Source of the DNA: Entonaema liquescens
Taxonomy: Eukaryota > Ascomycota > Sordariomycetes > Xylariales > Xylariaceae
Reading direction: 5' to 3'
DNA: 64,000 bases
Assembly (NCBI GenBank): GCA_902805475.1
Contig: CADCSX010000009.1
Span: 186,001-250,000 of the forward strand
The position numbers were made by a program, and so were the translations under genes. Shown here piece by piece: positions 33,385 to 45,810 of the stretch. How positions within the stretch are numbered: position 1 is the stretch's first letter; each line of letters opens with the position of its first letter. The notes beneath the pieces were generated by a model. The model was not told the DNA's origin. It was given only the letters and a program-made list of their open reading frames with translations, and did no database searches.

Positions 33385-34365
33385 TGCGAATGTAGAATTG
33401 GCAAATCAAAAACCCGTGAAGAGGAAAGGAGAGCTCTAACACCAGAGCCATATTTTATTATGTATACTGCGAATAGGTCTTATATATGCCGTTGGAGCTT
33501 GGCCTACTTACCGTGAACAGTAAGGTGACATGATTTTAGGTAGCAAATTCAACACTAGGCGGTAGCATTGGCGGATGAACCATCGACCTTTGCGAATTCG
33601 CAATTCGTGCGAATATATAAAAATTGGAGAGTGATCTAGATGTTTACTCTATTTTGGAGAAGTCGCCAAGCAGCTCTCATCTTCGGATGCAACTTTACCT
33701 TCCAGATTCACTCTGGCGGCGTCGACTGCGTGATTCTGATGATGAATTGCGCCAACAGGGCAAATAAGCTTCATCATAGAGGTGAAGAGGTACCTAGGTA
33801 GCTATAAGAATGAACAACACATCTCCATCGTAAGTAATCATGTTTACAAATGCTAGTATTGATGATGATGATGATGATGATGATGATGACAAGGGGAGTT
33901 GATAACGTAGTTGTAGTTCAGGTGCGGAATGTACTATGTAGTAGTATGTACGTGTTGTTTAAAAGTGGGCATTTACATGTAGCTGAAGAGGTAAGTAAGT
34001 GTATTTTCTTACAAGCATATTGCGATAGCTGTATAAATTGAGGGGTGATCTATGCGATCTACATGCTATCAGCTGTATTAGGTAATGAATAGAAAATGGT
34101 CCGAGCTCTAAAGCAGATGCCGGATTCCGAGATTCGAGCTATTAATTAATACTCGAATTAATGGAAGTTTCAATATCAGAAATGTCATCATTCGCGTTTT
34201 CGAGCTTCTACTCATTCACCTCAACCCCCAACGTCGCGTACGATTTGTGACGTGATCCTCAGCCTCTACCAGCTATTCTGTTACCATCTCACCTCCATAA
34301 TATTCCAATACCAAAAGGAATTACAATTAAACAGGAACGTGTGCGTGTGTGACAGCCGTCAAATC
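33385..34365. promoter_or_regulatory. Divergent intergenic region (M14 / stomatin-like gene)
   Basis: About 1 kb separating divergent genes; both promoters must be here. Contains the GAT microsatellite at 33861 and a TACCTAGGTA palindrome at 33791. Confidence 0.5.
33861..33887 (+). repeat. Microsatellite (GAT)9
   Basis: Nine perfect GAT copies followed by GAC. It lies in the divergent spacer and is outside any called exon. Confidence 0.9.
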
Positions 34366-35731
34366 ATGTCGCTGATTAGAGCTGAGAGGCTTGTCTCGTC
34401 TACCTTACGGCGAGGCAACGTCTATTCGCATTCGACATCTCGAGCTCTGCTGAATCCTACTTTAACGTTGGGAGCTATAAGAACCTTCCACAATACCACC
34501 AAATCGCCAGCTCCTTCACAAACCGGGTTAACAGGTCTCGGTACCATCCCACCTTCTTATTTTCAACGCCCCTCTCTCCCCGCCAACACGATCATCCGCT
34601 TCGTACCCCAACAGACAGCATGGATCGTTGAGCGCATGGGAAAGTTTAACCGAATTCTCGAGCCCGGCCTTGCTATTCTCGTTCCCTTCCTCGACCGAAT
34701 CGCCTACGTCAAGAGTCTGAAGGAGGTGGCCATCGAAATACCCAGTCAGAGTGCTATTACGGCCGATAACGTAACTTTGGAGCTGGACGGTGTACTATAT
34801 ACCCGTGTTTTCGACGCCTACAAGGCAAGGTATGTTTACTCAAGACTTTCTAGACAATCTTCTACCTGGTCCACGTATTTCCAAGCATACAATCATGCCT
34901 CATGTCTCATGTCTCATGTCTCATGTCTCTATACAGCTAAGCCCACTTTACTAATACACTGCGCCTCCCAGTTACGGCGTGGAAGATGCCGAGTATGCGA
35001 TTTCGCAACTCGCCCAAACGACCATGCGCAGCGAGATAGGTCAGCTGACCCTCGACCACGTCCTAAAAGAACGCGCCGCTCTCAATATCAATATAACCGC
35101 TGCCATTAACGAGGCGGCGCAAGCCTGGGGTGTCACGTGTCTACGTTACGAGATTCGAGATATCCACGCCCCAGCTGCCGTTGTCGAAGCCATGCATAGA
35201 CAAGTTACAGCTGAACGATCTAAGCGCGCTGAAATCTTGGAATCCGAGGGTCAGCGTCAAAGCGCTATAAATATCGCAGAGGGTAAAAAGCAGAGCGTCA
35301 TTTTGGCATCCGAGGCTCTTCGTTCTGAGCAAATAAACCGCGCTTCTGGTGAAGCTGAGGCCATTCTTATGAAGGCTAAAGCCACGGCATCTGGAATTGA
35401 TGCCGTAGCTCGCAGCATTAGCAGCGGCGGCTCCTCGGCCCAGGGCGCTGTCAGCTTAAACGTGGCAGAGAAATATGTTGATGCCTTCAGCAAGCTAGCA
35501 CGTGAGAGCACTGCTGTTGTAGTACCGGGCAACGTGGGCGACATTGGCGGCATGATTGCTACAGGTCTGAGCGTGTACGGCAAGGTAGGCGAGGCCCAGA
35601 GCCGCACCATGGCTAAGCAGCTACTAGAGAAGGGCGCAGCCGATTCAGAGGAGGCGGCTGAGCCTAAAACTAAGGAGAGTGTTGTTGACTCGATGGTTCG
35701 CGAATTCGACAACACGGCTAGGAGAAAGTAA
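34366..35731 (+). CDS. Mitochondrial stomatin-like protein 2 (SPFH/band 7)
   Basis: Two exons, 34366-34829 and 34972-35731, join in phase to 407 residues. The N-terminus (MSLIRAERLVSSTLRRGNVY) is basic and acid-poor, typical of a mitochondrial presequence. The SPFH domain starts about residue 75 (IRFVPQQTAWIVERMGKFNR) and continues with LELDGVLYTRVFDAYKA, SYGVEDAEYAISQLAQT and LRYEIRDIHAP; a helical region rich in Ala and Glu follows (AILMKAKATASGI). SLP2 scaffolds respiratory and protease complexes in the inner membrane. The 142-nt intron carries a short tandem array of CATGTCT. The start codon was chosen because the frame upstream lacks a good ATG context. Confidence 0.9.
34895..34930 (+). 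repeat. Tandem CATGTCT array inside SLP2 intron
   Basis: Four or so 7-bp copies in the intron at 34830-34971. Probably slippage, with no sign of function. Confidence 0.7.
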
Positions 35732-36419
35732 AGAAGGGGCTCAATAGTAAGATTCTATCTTGAGCAGGTACATTATTACGAATTACGGGGACAATGAGAA
35801 GTGACGGTAAAAGGAGAAAGGGGACGAAAAAAATTAATTGAGCCGGTAGAAACGCTCAACTGTACCACCAGGGCGCATCTCTTGTATCTTCAATTAGTAT
35901 TTGAAAAGCGCGATCGGGGACTATTCGGTAGTGGTGAAGCAAAACCTTGTAAAAAGGGCAGAGCACGGCGTCGGCGAGCATTAAGGGAGAGCATATACGG
36001 ACCTACCATTCCTCTTTACCTCCATTAACATACTCTCTATTCCCCTTAATTCCGAACTCATCTTATTCACCAAGTGCAGTTTCCCGAGGCATCATCACAC
36101 GCAACCAAACGCAACTCACAACACCCCAGATGGACAAACTGAGAGCCCGGGGCATGTTAGATAGATCCTTACCCGCGTGGATCTCACCTGAGATACCATG
36201 CTGTGATGAATATAAATCTACTCTCAACCCAATGACAAATGAGTTACAGGTTCCCATTTTGCATCAACTTCGTGCAAGATAAGCAGGGATACTCGGAGTC
36301 GATGGGTATTCCAGTAACCGTACACGACAACAGTAAACCCAGTCTAGCCAGTCAAAATAACTGATAAATTTACACTAGCTAATCTCCTATTATCATCACG
36401 CTACCAACGTGCCTTCACC
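35732..36419. other. Intergenic between convergent genes
   Basis: About 0.7 kb between SLP2 and Mon2 stop codons. No gene recognised. Confidence 0.6.
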
Positions 36420-39400
36420 TCAAATACCCAGTTCCGCTCCAACGGCCTCTAGTGCCTTCGTCAGCAGCGTTAAGATTCCCTCGTCCCCGCTCATCCCTGT
36501 AACTTTCGTCGCACGAACGAGCAGTGGGTATAATCTAAGTAGATGTTTGCGACTCTCGCTCTCGACGTTGGGTGTATCTGGGATAGCCTCCGGCTCACTC
36601 TTGAGTTCCACTAACCTTTCCAACACCCGCGTGAGCTCTTTACGTTGGCTCAATGGCTGCGGTATATGCCCACGGAGCGGCTGGTCTGCAATATAGGCTC
36701 TTAACGTAAGCGCAGCCCTCAGGATGAGGTACGGCGCCGCTGTTTTCGCTAACCGCACATACAAAGCATGTGGAGGTTCAAGCGTCATATTACCCCTTGT
36801 TGATGATAAGCCAGGCGGTGGGAAGGCCGGCGTTGGCGGCTGGATTGTGATGTGAGGTGTCGATGCCTCGTTGTGATTTGTCACTAAAGCAAACAACTCG
36901 TCTAGGCAGACATAGCACATCTTCTCGCGTTTGGCCGGGGGTGGATCTACGGTGCGACCCCTTCGTGGCTTATATAAGTCTAGTAGTCCAACTACATCAC
37001 TCTCGTTTTTTCCATATATGAGAGAAGATTCTGCTGGAGCAGGTGTATGTATAATAGACATGCGAAATAGGTTTTCCGCAAATACTTTTCTCGTCCTATC
37101 CGCAACCACCTCCGCACCTAAGGAAGGAATGATGAGCTCGCGAAGTTTTAGGAACGAGGAAATATCGATATTCTGATCTTCTGCGATATTTACCCGATCT
37201 GGTGGTGCTTCACAATCCGCACTAATAATTCCATTCGCAATGGTGACAATTATCTCCCAGATATCTTGTAGATTTGATCGCGAAATGTCAAGTTTCTGGA
37301 GCTGGGGGAGAGTAGCTTCAAGAATGACCAGGGCAGATGCTGTAGATTGCTTCCATGGCTGCTCCGCTTTCGTGATAATGGGAAATTGATACTTCAGCCC
37401 GATTGGCCTCGACAGAGCCGTCAACGCAGTTAGAAACGCGCCGTCACTATAAATATTCACATCGGTAGCGTGGTTGACAATAAGAGATTCGAGAATTGAC
37501 ATGCTAGCTTTAGACATGGCGACATAAGTGCGTTTCTGTGAGTTTCGTTGATTCGACATGTCATACTCTTCAAGAAATGCTAATGAGATAAATTCGGACG
37601 TCTGTGATATCAGAGCAGATGGGGCCCCCGGTAAATCGGTTCGGAGCATCTTTATCACATCTAGAACCTGCCCCTGTAAGGGCGTGAGATGTTCGATATC
37701 TGCCACATATGCCCCGGGAGTGGCAACTTGCATGACTTCTCGTAACAGTGTCAGCATCCGGCGAATACGATCAACGGTGAGGTCGACTTGTATTAGACGA
37801 TAAACATCGCGAAGAGCTGCGACGTAGGCGAGAAGACAATTCTGATTATCCGTAATTCTTCCTGTGTTGCCAGACTTTGAAACTGGGACGCCGCGAGACC
37901 ATAGATCCCATGCTAGATCAATCGTAGTCTTGTTGAAATTTTGTTTCGCGCCATTCTGCCCCTGCGATAGCATTTGGGTCAGCGCTTTGAATGTTGCCGT
38001 GCTGATTTCCAGAACCCGAAAGTCAAGTAAAGAGGCAAAATGCCCCAAGAGTTGCTGCCAGTAAGAATTAAATGTGGGATGAATAGTCAACACATCTAGA
38101 TAACTGGCAAGGAGGCTTGATATTCCATTGAGTACAACTACGGCCGTGTCGTACCAGTCATGTCTGATTTTCTCATCAACTTCCGGTCTTCCAACATTTT
38201 CAAGCTCCTTTTCTATAGATGAAAGGAGCTTGAAGATGACCGATTTAATGCAGACGGACCATGCCTCTGGGCTGAGCCTGTCTCCGTACGCATCAAATAT
38301 CCGTAATAATGTCTGGATTGCACCTTAGAAAAGAATATTAGCACAGTCACAAAGGAGAACCTCCAAAAAAACTTACTATTTCTTAAGTCAAGTCTCTCAT
38401 CGGTGGTTACAGTAGTCAATCTCAATAGGAGGAGCATCCACAAGGCTGAATCAGAGGATGCATCCTCTGCATTTGAGGCCTTCTCGACCAATGACACGCC
38501 ATCCGAATCATCGACAAGACTATCAGTGATCGGAAGTGACCGGCTTCTCCCCGAAAGAAAATCGGAGAGTACCCAGAAGAAAGTGACGGTCTAGTAAAGA
38601 GACCCATATTAGCGCGCTGAACAACAAGAGATTAGACCAAGACTTACTGTTAGAGCGATATTCAAATCATCGTCCTGCGAGCAAAATTTGTACAGGGTAT
38701 CAACAAGTATCAGAAAGCATGACTTAGGCAGTGACCCAAGGAAATCAGAACATATCAACTGTAGAGAATTGAACGCGGACCTAATAAGTTTTCCAGATCG
38801 CGTTAACAGAATTGGGGATTGGCTTTCGGCACCCTGTATGTTCTCATTACTAAACCTCCTCTGAATGAAAATGCTGCCAATCACCTCGAAGGTGATCTCC
38901 CAGCCGCTTAGAAGTGCATCGCCACAATCATCAAGCAGGCTTTTGAGACCCTCAAGAAGGATTTTATGGATATCAATATCCGTTGAATGGGTAGTGACAG
39001 AAGTAGCACGGTCTTCCATTTGTAATGGTAATAAAGAATCACGAAGCGCTTGCAGTAGACGAAGCTGGACTTTACTGCGCGTCTCATCGTCGAGACTAAC
39101 GGCAGCTCTGGCGGCTTCCAACACAAGTTGGACAAGTATTTGTGCGGCGCGAGTACGAATCTGTGCAGCTGTTGGAGCGGAACTTAGTGTCTTGATAAGT
39201 TCTGACGTGATTCGCCCCCAACCTGAGACCTCAGGAGAATAGCTAAGGAGTCTCTCAATATTAATAGAGGCAACTTCACCAATTTTTAAAAGAGCAAATT
39301 GATCCTCTTGACTAGGCCCCGTTGGTACTGTACCAGACCCGCCAACAAGTCTCCGGTGTGGACCTGTTGGCGTCCGGAGACCTGGGATTGTGGGCATCGA

Positions 39401-42017
39401 GGAGGGCGGTGACTGTGGCCGGCTGGACGATTCCGAAGCCGGGGTGGACTGTTGGTCCAAGAGACCGCAGATTGCGTCGACGACTTCTACGAAAGCAGCG
39501 TTAGGAAAATCAACTGTGCTCTCAAAGAGTCTGGATGCCGCTGTCTCAACAGCTCTAATTTCGGTATTGAAATTGGCTAAGAGCGAAGCAGCTTCATTCT
39601 CTGCTCTTGGGTCCGGACCCTTTCCGGCCAGTGGGGTCTTGCCGGGTGATTTCCCAGTTGTGAACAGAACAAGATCAGCCTGCTGAAGTGTCTCTAAGAC
39701 AATTCCCCAAGAAGAGCTTAACGTCGGTCCTAAAGCGATCCCTAGATTTAAGAGCGCCCGCAAACACAAAAGGTTTCGAGTATTTAAGGTTTGTGGTATG
39801 GTATTGGCGTCCATAGATGCTTGTCTTTGTCTCTCACCGGCTGCGCCCACTGGGGTTACTAGATTATCAACACTTAGAAGGCCTCTAGCATTACCCAGAA
39901 TACTGTTCGGGCCCTCGATAGCGGGGCTAATGCTAGGAGACTTGGACGAGCTAGTGTTGAGGCAAGCGCTGAATACATTCGGTGGAACAGCTGCTTTGCC
40001 TAGTGTGGTAAGGAAAGCATCTCTGGGGGTTGCGAGATGGAGCAATCCCGCAACATGGGCGAATTTTTGAAAGGCTCGAACAAGGCCATGATAGTATTCT
40101 GAATCAAGTGCAGCATATAAAAAGGTGGAACACGTGGCGAGGATGGCTGGCCAACATTCATCGATAATAGCTGCACATATCTTGACTTCGTTGTGCAAGG
40201 GATGATCCTTCACAGCTAGGGGATTGAGAGGCACTGGGTTCTTCTTAAACGACCCGGATCTTTCAATAGAACTTAGCGTGGCGGTCCTCTCTACTATTTT
40301 GTTCGGGGCCCCGTTGTCGTCTTCATTTGGACCTGGCGATTCTCTTCCCATCTCTTGCTGTTTAGCGCTGCGTTTGCGAACTCGACTGTCGGGAGGAACT
40401 GTAAGTGGCAAGATAAACTTAGCCAATCCCTCAGACAAAGAAGTAATGCAGGATAAAGTCAACGCATATACGTATGACTCAGGGATCGCCGGCGGCTCGG
40501 TCTTATCTAATTGATCGATACAAGCAACCCTAACCGTACTCCATTGAGAGCTGATCCCTGTGTTGTGGCCTTCACCAACAGATCCGCTGATAATTCCAGT
40601 GACCCCGCTTGCCTCTAGCATTGCCTGATCTGAAGAGCCCCCTAGATTCGCATACGGGTTGGCTACGGGAATAGTAGATTGATGACCTAGACCGATAACT
40701 ACTGGTTTCTCCGTACTAACTCTAACGAACGTAGCAGTCAAGTTCTTAAGAATGTCTTTTTCTCCATCCTTAGAGTCATAGAACGCGAAGATACGTCTTA
40801 GGAGGGGAGGTTCGGAGAAGATACCACGAAAGACTTCCATGCATAGTGCTCTCCTCCAAGTAGCTGTGTCTTGATCTAATAACTGGGTTAAAGCATCAAG
40901 AGCTTCACCACCCTCCGATAGGAGAATATCAAGGTGCTTCCGCAATAGCGTATATAGAATACGCACAAGTCGGACCGAAGTCGCAAAATTCGGTTTCCCG
41001 GATATCGCCTTGATCACAAAAGACATTACTCTCGTGCGAAGTATATGCGCTTGCTCTGGATGACGTGACTCCACAAAGATAGCAGCGTGTTGGCTCAAGA
41101 CTGATTCTATCAACTCCAGGCCAAATGTCTGGGGCAGTCCGGTGAATCGGAGATATTCTGGTCGCTGATTTTCCGTCATCAAGCAAATGTCTCTGAAAAT
41201 ATGGTAAGCATCTATAGATGCAGCTCGGAGTTGGACATTGCCATTGGCAGTGGGGGCATCGCCCACAAAATTGCCATCAGACGCGGATTCTGAATTAAGT
41301 CAGTTGCTGCAATTAAGTTTAAAATATGAAACTTACTGTCTTCAGCTGCGACCTTTTCAAATACGGTCATAACAAGCTGCTGGAGTGTAGCAGCAGCAGT
41401 ATTGTTCACGACGCCATTCTTGGTCGTTTGCAAAATGAAACAGATGTTCAGTGCAGTGACTAATAGATCTCCTTGGATCTCCTTCGAATAGTTCTGAAGT
41501 AAGCTAGGTAGAGCCTGTAGGATCTTAAGTTGCACATCAAGACCGGCAGAGGTGGCCTCTCGCAAAGCCTCTAGAACAGGGCTCAGCTTGGATCGCGGGA
41601 GGGCAGTAACAAGAATGAGTCGTGACAAGCAAACAATGGCAATCCCGGTGAATTTGGCATTTCTTGTCCCGCATGCGATAACAAATGGGTTAACAAAATT
41701 GACCTTCTGGGAAAGTTCTGGTTTCCGATATGAGTATTTTCCAACATGAAGTCTTGTCTAAAACAAGGGCGCATACCTGCAGCAAGTTGGGCTTCATTCG
41801 CCGCACGAATTCCTTTGAGCTCTTCCAAAGACTTCTCAGCGGCCTAAACAGTAAGTTAGTAAAATGATGGGTTCCAACGTGTAAGCATAAAGGCTCTTTT
41901 TTATGTGAAGTCGAAGGTAGAATTAAAACGAAGACATGCCTGTCTAAGATCATTGTGTTTCCGTTTACTCTCTTGTATGAGATTAGTTAACTCCGTGGAG
42001 AGGAGCTGAGTGGTCAT
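36420..42017 (-). CDS. mon2: Mon2/Ysl2-like Golgi-endosome trafficking protein
   Basis: Six exons, 42017-41940, 41843-41777, 41717-41337, 41289-38648, 38590-38377 and 38323-36420, join exactly in phase to 1761 residues. Key segments are the N-terminal FVNPFVIACGTRNAKFTGIA, the central PEYLRFTGLPQTFGLELIE and the C-terminal FDAYGDRLSPEAW followed by HPTFNSYWQQLL, all typical of Mon2, a large relative of BIG/Sec7 Arf-GEFs that lacks the Sec7 catalytic domain. It works with Dop1 and the flippase Neo1 in endosome-to-Golgi recycling. Intron 1 appears to use a GC donor (AG then GCATGT). The gene is long and yet shows no frame break. Confidence 0.9.
41844..41939 (-). other. GC-AG intron in mon2
   Basis: Intron 1 of mon2 starts with GCATGT after an AG and ends in TTTAG. 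The nearest GT in this stretch would leave the next exon out of frame with an early stop. GC-AG introns are a known minority class. Confidence 0.7.
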
Positions 42018-42676
42018 CTTGGCCAATCTGGTTGAGTAGGATCCATCTGAAGAAGACTATTAAATCCTCAGGTCTAAAAGTGAAGCGCTTGGAAGGTGTT
42101 TAGTCTCATTAGATAACGAATAAAAGAATAAAAAGTTTAGGTCAGGTACGTTCAAGCTGATGTTCAAGTTTCACTGATGAGCTTCAGGGTTCTTGCCAGA
42201 TTCGTCGTAATTGCCCTACGGGATGCCGGGAAATTGCTAGGTGCAATGACTAAGGAGCTGCGCCACAAAGACACGGGTTTCAGCCATAGTGTACATTCGA
42301 TAGGTAAGTATGTACCTACAGACATACTGCAGCCCTGTAGGTATGGTGTATCGGCAGCTGCACGCCTGATACGTAATCGCTAAAAGACCGTGGAACATCG
42401 TTTGAAATGCCGTTGGGTTCCATCCAGGTACATGCATTAAGTACATGTACTGATGTATACGTAGTACAAGGTGCCCGACAAAAACCCCACCATCCCGCAT
42501 CATTCATTCCATCTTCATCGATATGAGGCTGCGTGCTCCTCTTCTTACACTTTAAACTACATATTCGTCATTCAAACAGCATAACCGCACATACCCAGAT
42601 CAAGACAACCCTCCGCAACCGTTTGTACCATTTAGCTACATCTTTTCTTTCGTGGCATCCAGTGTCTACGTCAACC
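42018..42676. promoter_or_regulatory. Divergent promoter region (mon2 / mms2)
   Basis: A spacer of 0.66 kb between divergent genes, likely shared promoter space. No strong motif was assigned. Confidence 0.5.
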
Positions 42677-43338
42677 ATGGGTGCTAAAGTCCCCCGAAAT
42701 TTCCGCCTTCTGGAAGAGTTGGAAAAGGGAGAAAAGGGCCTAGGAGCTGGTATATGCATTCTTTAAATCCCGTTAAATTACAGATCTCGATTATTTGAGC
42801 CGTCGCTAACATATAATCCATATTATCTATAACAGAGGCATGCTCATACGGCTTAGACAACCCCGAAGACCTACTGATGTCCGACTGGAATGGTACTATT
42901 CTTGGACCTCCTCACGTTAGTTGTAGCCACGGCGCCCCATTTGTTGGCAATGGAAGTTCAAGCGCGCTAATAAGTTGGACCGTAGAGTGTGCATGAAAAC
43001 CGAATCTACTCTGTCAAGATGCACTGTGGCGATCAGTACCCTGACAAGCCTCCCACGATCCAGTTCGTCAGCCAAGTTAACCTGCCATGCGTGAACCAGA
43101 AGAATGGAATGGTTGACCCGAGCCAATTACCCTGTCTGGCTCACTGGAAGAGAGAGAATACCATGGAGACTATCCTGATCGAGCTTCGGAGGTTAGTTTT
43201 ATGAAAATTCTCAGCAGTATCAAAGCAGACTAGATATTAACAGATTTCTAACCATCGTTTGGTAATAGATACATGGCATCTGGCCCGTGCAAAAAGCTCC
43301 CTCAGCCGCCTGAGGGATCAGTATACTCCGGCAATTAG
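42677..43338 (+). CDS. mms2: Mms2-like ubiquitin-conjugating enzyme variant (UEV)
   Basis: Four exons, 42677-42749, 42836-42915, 42986-43191 and 43269-43338, join in phase to 142 residues. The UBC fold is clear: MGAKVPRNFRLLEELEKGEK, DWNGTILGPPH, then SVHENRIYSVKMHCGDQYPD and PPTIQFVSQVN. The HPN motif and catalytic Cys of true E2 enzymes are absent, as expected for UEV proteins. Mms2 pairs with Ubc13 to build K63-linked chains on PCNA in DNA damage tolerance. Length and exon layout are normal. ATG context is ACCATGGG. Together with mon2 it forms a divergent gene pair. Confidence 0.93.
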
Positions 43339-43786
43339 GATAGTATTATGCACAATCCCGGCACGCGGCATAACAGCATTCAACATCAACTCGATACTCC
43401 TTGGCTGTTTAGTCTTTAGAACATGATCCATGAAAGGAGTCGGATATCACGAATTCCTAACATCCTTTAGGACGCACTATGACCCCTAAGTACTACTGGT
43501 ACTGGTGTGGAAGGTATCGACCTAAAGGGAAGCTTTGAGATTTAGCTAGTGATAGCATTAAAATGAAAATGAAAATGAAAAGTAAAATACCTAAGACCCA
43601 GCCTTCGAAGCCTTATGGCTAAGTGTACCTAACCTACCTATAGAATCTATCCATCCTCTACAACTACCCTCATGTACGTGTAGGAAATGCAACGGGTAGG
43701 TAATTCCCGTCATCCAACATGCCTATGTACGTGTACATATATACTTGAACGCAAGGTACATCTGGGTAGGTATTAGGTGATATATA
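43339..43786. other. Intergenic, low-complexity words
   Basis: Spacer with repeats such as AAAATG near 43561 and ACCTACC near 43634. No gene recognised. Confidence 0.55.
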
Positions 43787-43788
43787 TA

Positions 43789-44169
43789 CGGATGTCCCTT
43801 TCAAAAGTTTTGTCCATAGGGAAATCCTTATCAATCTACTAACAGCTAATAGCCAGTGCTAACTATCTAACAGCCGAGAAGCTCTATATACATCTAAAAC
43901 TACCCTTTTTACTATATATTATTCTGTACAACCATTACGCTATAAATCCTTAAAAAAAATTATAAAATAAGTAATTATTTAAATTTAAATTTAGAAACTT
44001 AATTTTCAAGATTTAATCCTAATAAAAAAATAACAATTATATTGTAAAAATAAAGGATATAATAAAGTATATAAACTTAACTGCTTAGCAGCTACTGCTA
44101 AACCAAGCCAGTGCGTATCAGGGCCGACAAAAGTCGTCCTATGGACATAACTTTTGAAAGGGACATCCG
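43789..44169. mobile_element. Putative 381-bp MITE with 32-bp terminal inverted repeats
   Basis: The left end at 43789-43820 begins CGGATGTCCCTTTCAAAAG and the right end at 44138-44169 is its reverse complement with one mismatch. Both ends are flanked by TA (43787-43788 and 44170-44171), the target duplication made by Tc1/mariner-type transposases. The interior is AT-rich and has no coding capacity, so it would be a non-autonomous element of the MITE class. It lies between mms2 and the LYR gene, about 200 nt before the latter. No second copy was found in this window. Confidence 0.8.
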
Positions 44170-44369
44170 TAGTACCGGGCAGTTTCCGGTACTTCGTACT
44201 CTTAATGCCGATTAACTCACGTGACCACGCGAAGCTGAGTGATAGCGGAATCTATTCCGTCATTTTGTTAAAACTTTTGGAACTTCGTCTGTAAAATCGA
44301 AATCTTCCCCGCGAATTCGGAATTGGATAAGATACAGAGGTGACCAACACTAGGAGCCTCCATGTCCAT

Positions 44370-45602
44370 ATGCCACAATACTATATCCCGGCCCGCGATT
44401 CAAGGCATCGGACAGCATGTAATAACCGACCCCTTCCTTAATATCTTACTCCTAATCCATCAATTGAATTCGGCGTAAAAATGACTAGACTATCGTGACG
44501 AACTAACGAATAACCAGGCTTCGCTCTCTACCGCGCGCTCCTACGCCAAGCTCCGCTCATCCCTCTACCCGATGACCTAGGCGCTTCACGGGGTCCCATT
44601 AACCCCATCAAGCACCTTATACGGCGGGCATTTCGTCGCAACACCTCCGTTACCAGCCCTCGTCTCGTGTATCCCGCTCTTAAGGCGGGGTATCAAATCC
44701 TCGGTCTTCTTCAATCCGCCGCTTCTTCTTCCCTTGAGAGCCCAAATGCCGACCATTCCTCCGTATTATCCTTCCTACGCGAACGCCTTGATGAGCGCGA
44801 CCGCTCTCTCGCCGCGAAGGCCGTACATCCTCCCTACAGTCGTACCCCACGTAAGCCGTCAGCGCGTCCTTGGCCAACTGCAGAGCCTCTTCTCGTAAAC
44901 GTCACTCCCGCACCCACACCTCAGAACCCCAACCCGAAGCCTGTATACGCAACACCATCGCGACCAAGGCCCGCGTCAGAGCTCGGCGGCTCCGGGCGGC
45001 GACACATACCACGTCTAGATCTGGCGTCGGATACCCCATTCCTACGAGTCAAGAAGCCCCAGCCAGCTTTTCTGAGCCATATGCTAAGACATAGAGTCCT
45101 GAAGCGCATACAACGCTTGGACGATGTACAAGCGTTGTATGAGAATGACCTTCCTGCTGCGGAGCTCGAGGACAACTGGGAAAAAATGATGAGCAAAATG
45201 CTGTTGGACCAGAGGATATCAACGTGGGAAAGGGGAGGATGGAGTGGAGGTGGAAATAGGGATGGCAGGCGTGGCGATAATGCCCGTTTGAATATGGGGC
45301 TTGTCGAGGCAGAGGCCATACAGAACGAATTCCGGAGGAACATGACATTCCGTCAGGCAGTCTACATAGACGGTATCATGTACACGCAAGAGATGCTAAA
45401 CCAGGAGCGAGATCACCAGGTCGCGCAGGCAGACGCCATGCGTAGACTAATCGTAGAAGAAGAGAAGCTAGCTGGGCAGGAAAAGGCAGAGAGGGATGCC
45501 AACAAAAGGAAACGCTGGGAGGCCAAGATGCAGGAATTGCACGGGGAGATGTGGAAACAGCTTTTTCCTGACCTGGACAAGAAAGATAACCTGAGTGCCT
45601 AG
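44370..45602 (+). CDS. LYR-motif protein, probably mitochondrial
   Basis: Two exons, 44370-44418 and 44518-45602, join in phase to 377 residues. Exon 1 gives MPQYYIPARDSRHRTAC, leading into FALYRALLRQAPLIPLPDD, so the LYR motif falls at residues about 20-22 and is created downstream of the intron. The middle is Pro-rich and disordered, and the C-terminus is strongly basic and helical (MLRHRVLKRIQRLDDVQALYE, RRNMTFRQAVYIDG, a KRKRWEAKMQELH segment). LYR proteins bind acyl carrier protein or assist assembly of respiratory complexes and Fe-S clusters. This longer version belongs to a fungal subgroup of unknown specific role. Exon 1 was chosen for phase; its GTAATA donor is weak. Confidence 0.7.
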
Positions 45603-45810
45603 GTAGTCAATGTACTATTGTGCGCAATGTACATGTAGCTAGGCCATCCTTCCAAGCCCTCTGTAAAGTCGATGTATATCTCATATTAAGGTAAGGAAGA
45701 CCCAGATAAACCAAAGTTCAGCGCCATCCCGAACTTTGATCGTCTATCACTAAAATGTACTGGTTTTACCCCACCTAACTCCAATCTAGCCGACTTTATA
45801 ATCCAAATAG

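Noticed and set aside
34895..34930. CRISPR-like short direct repeats
   Set aside because: Contiguous 7-bp units without spacers, inside a eukaryotic intron.
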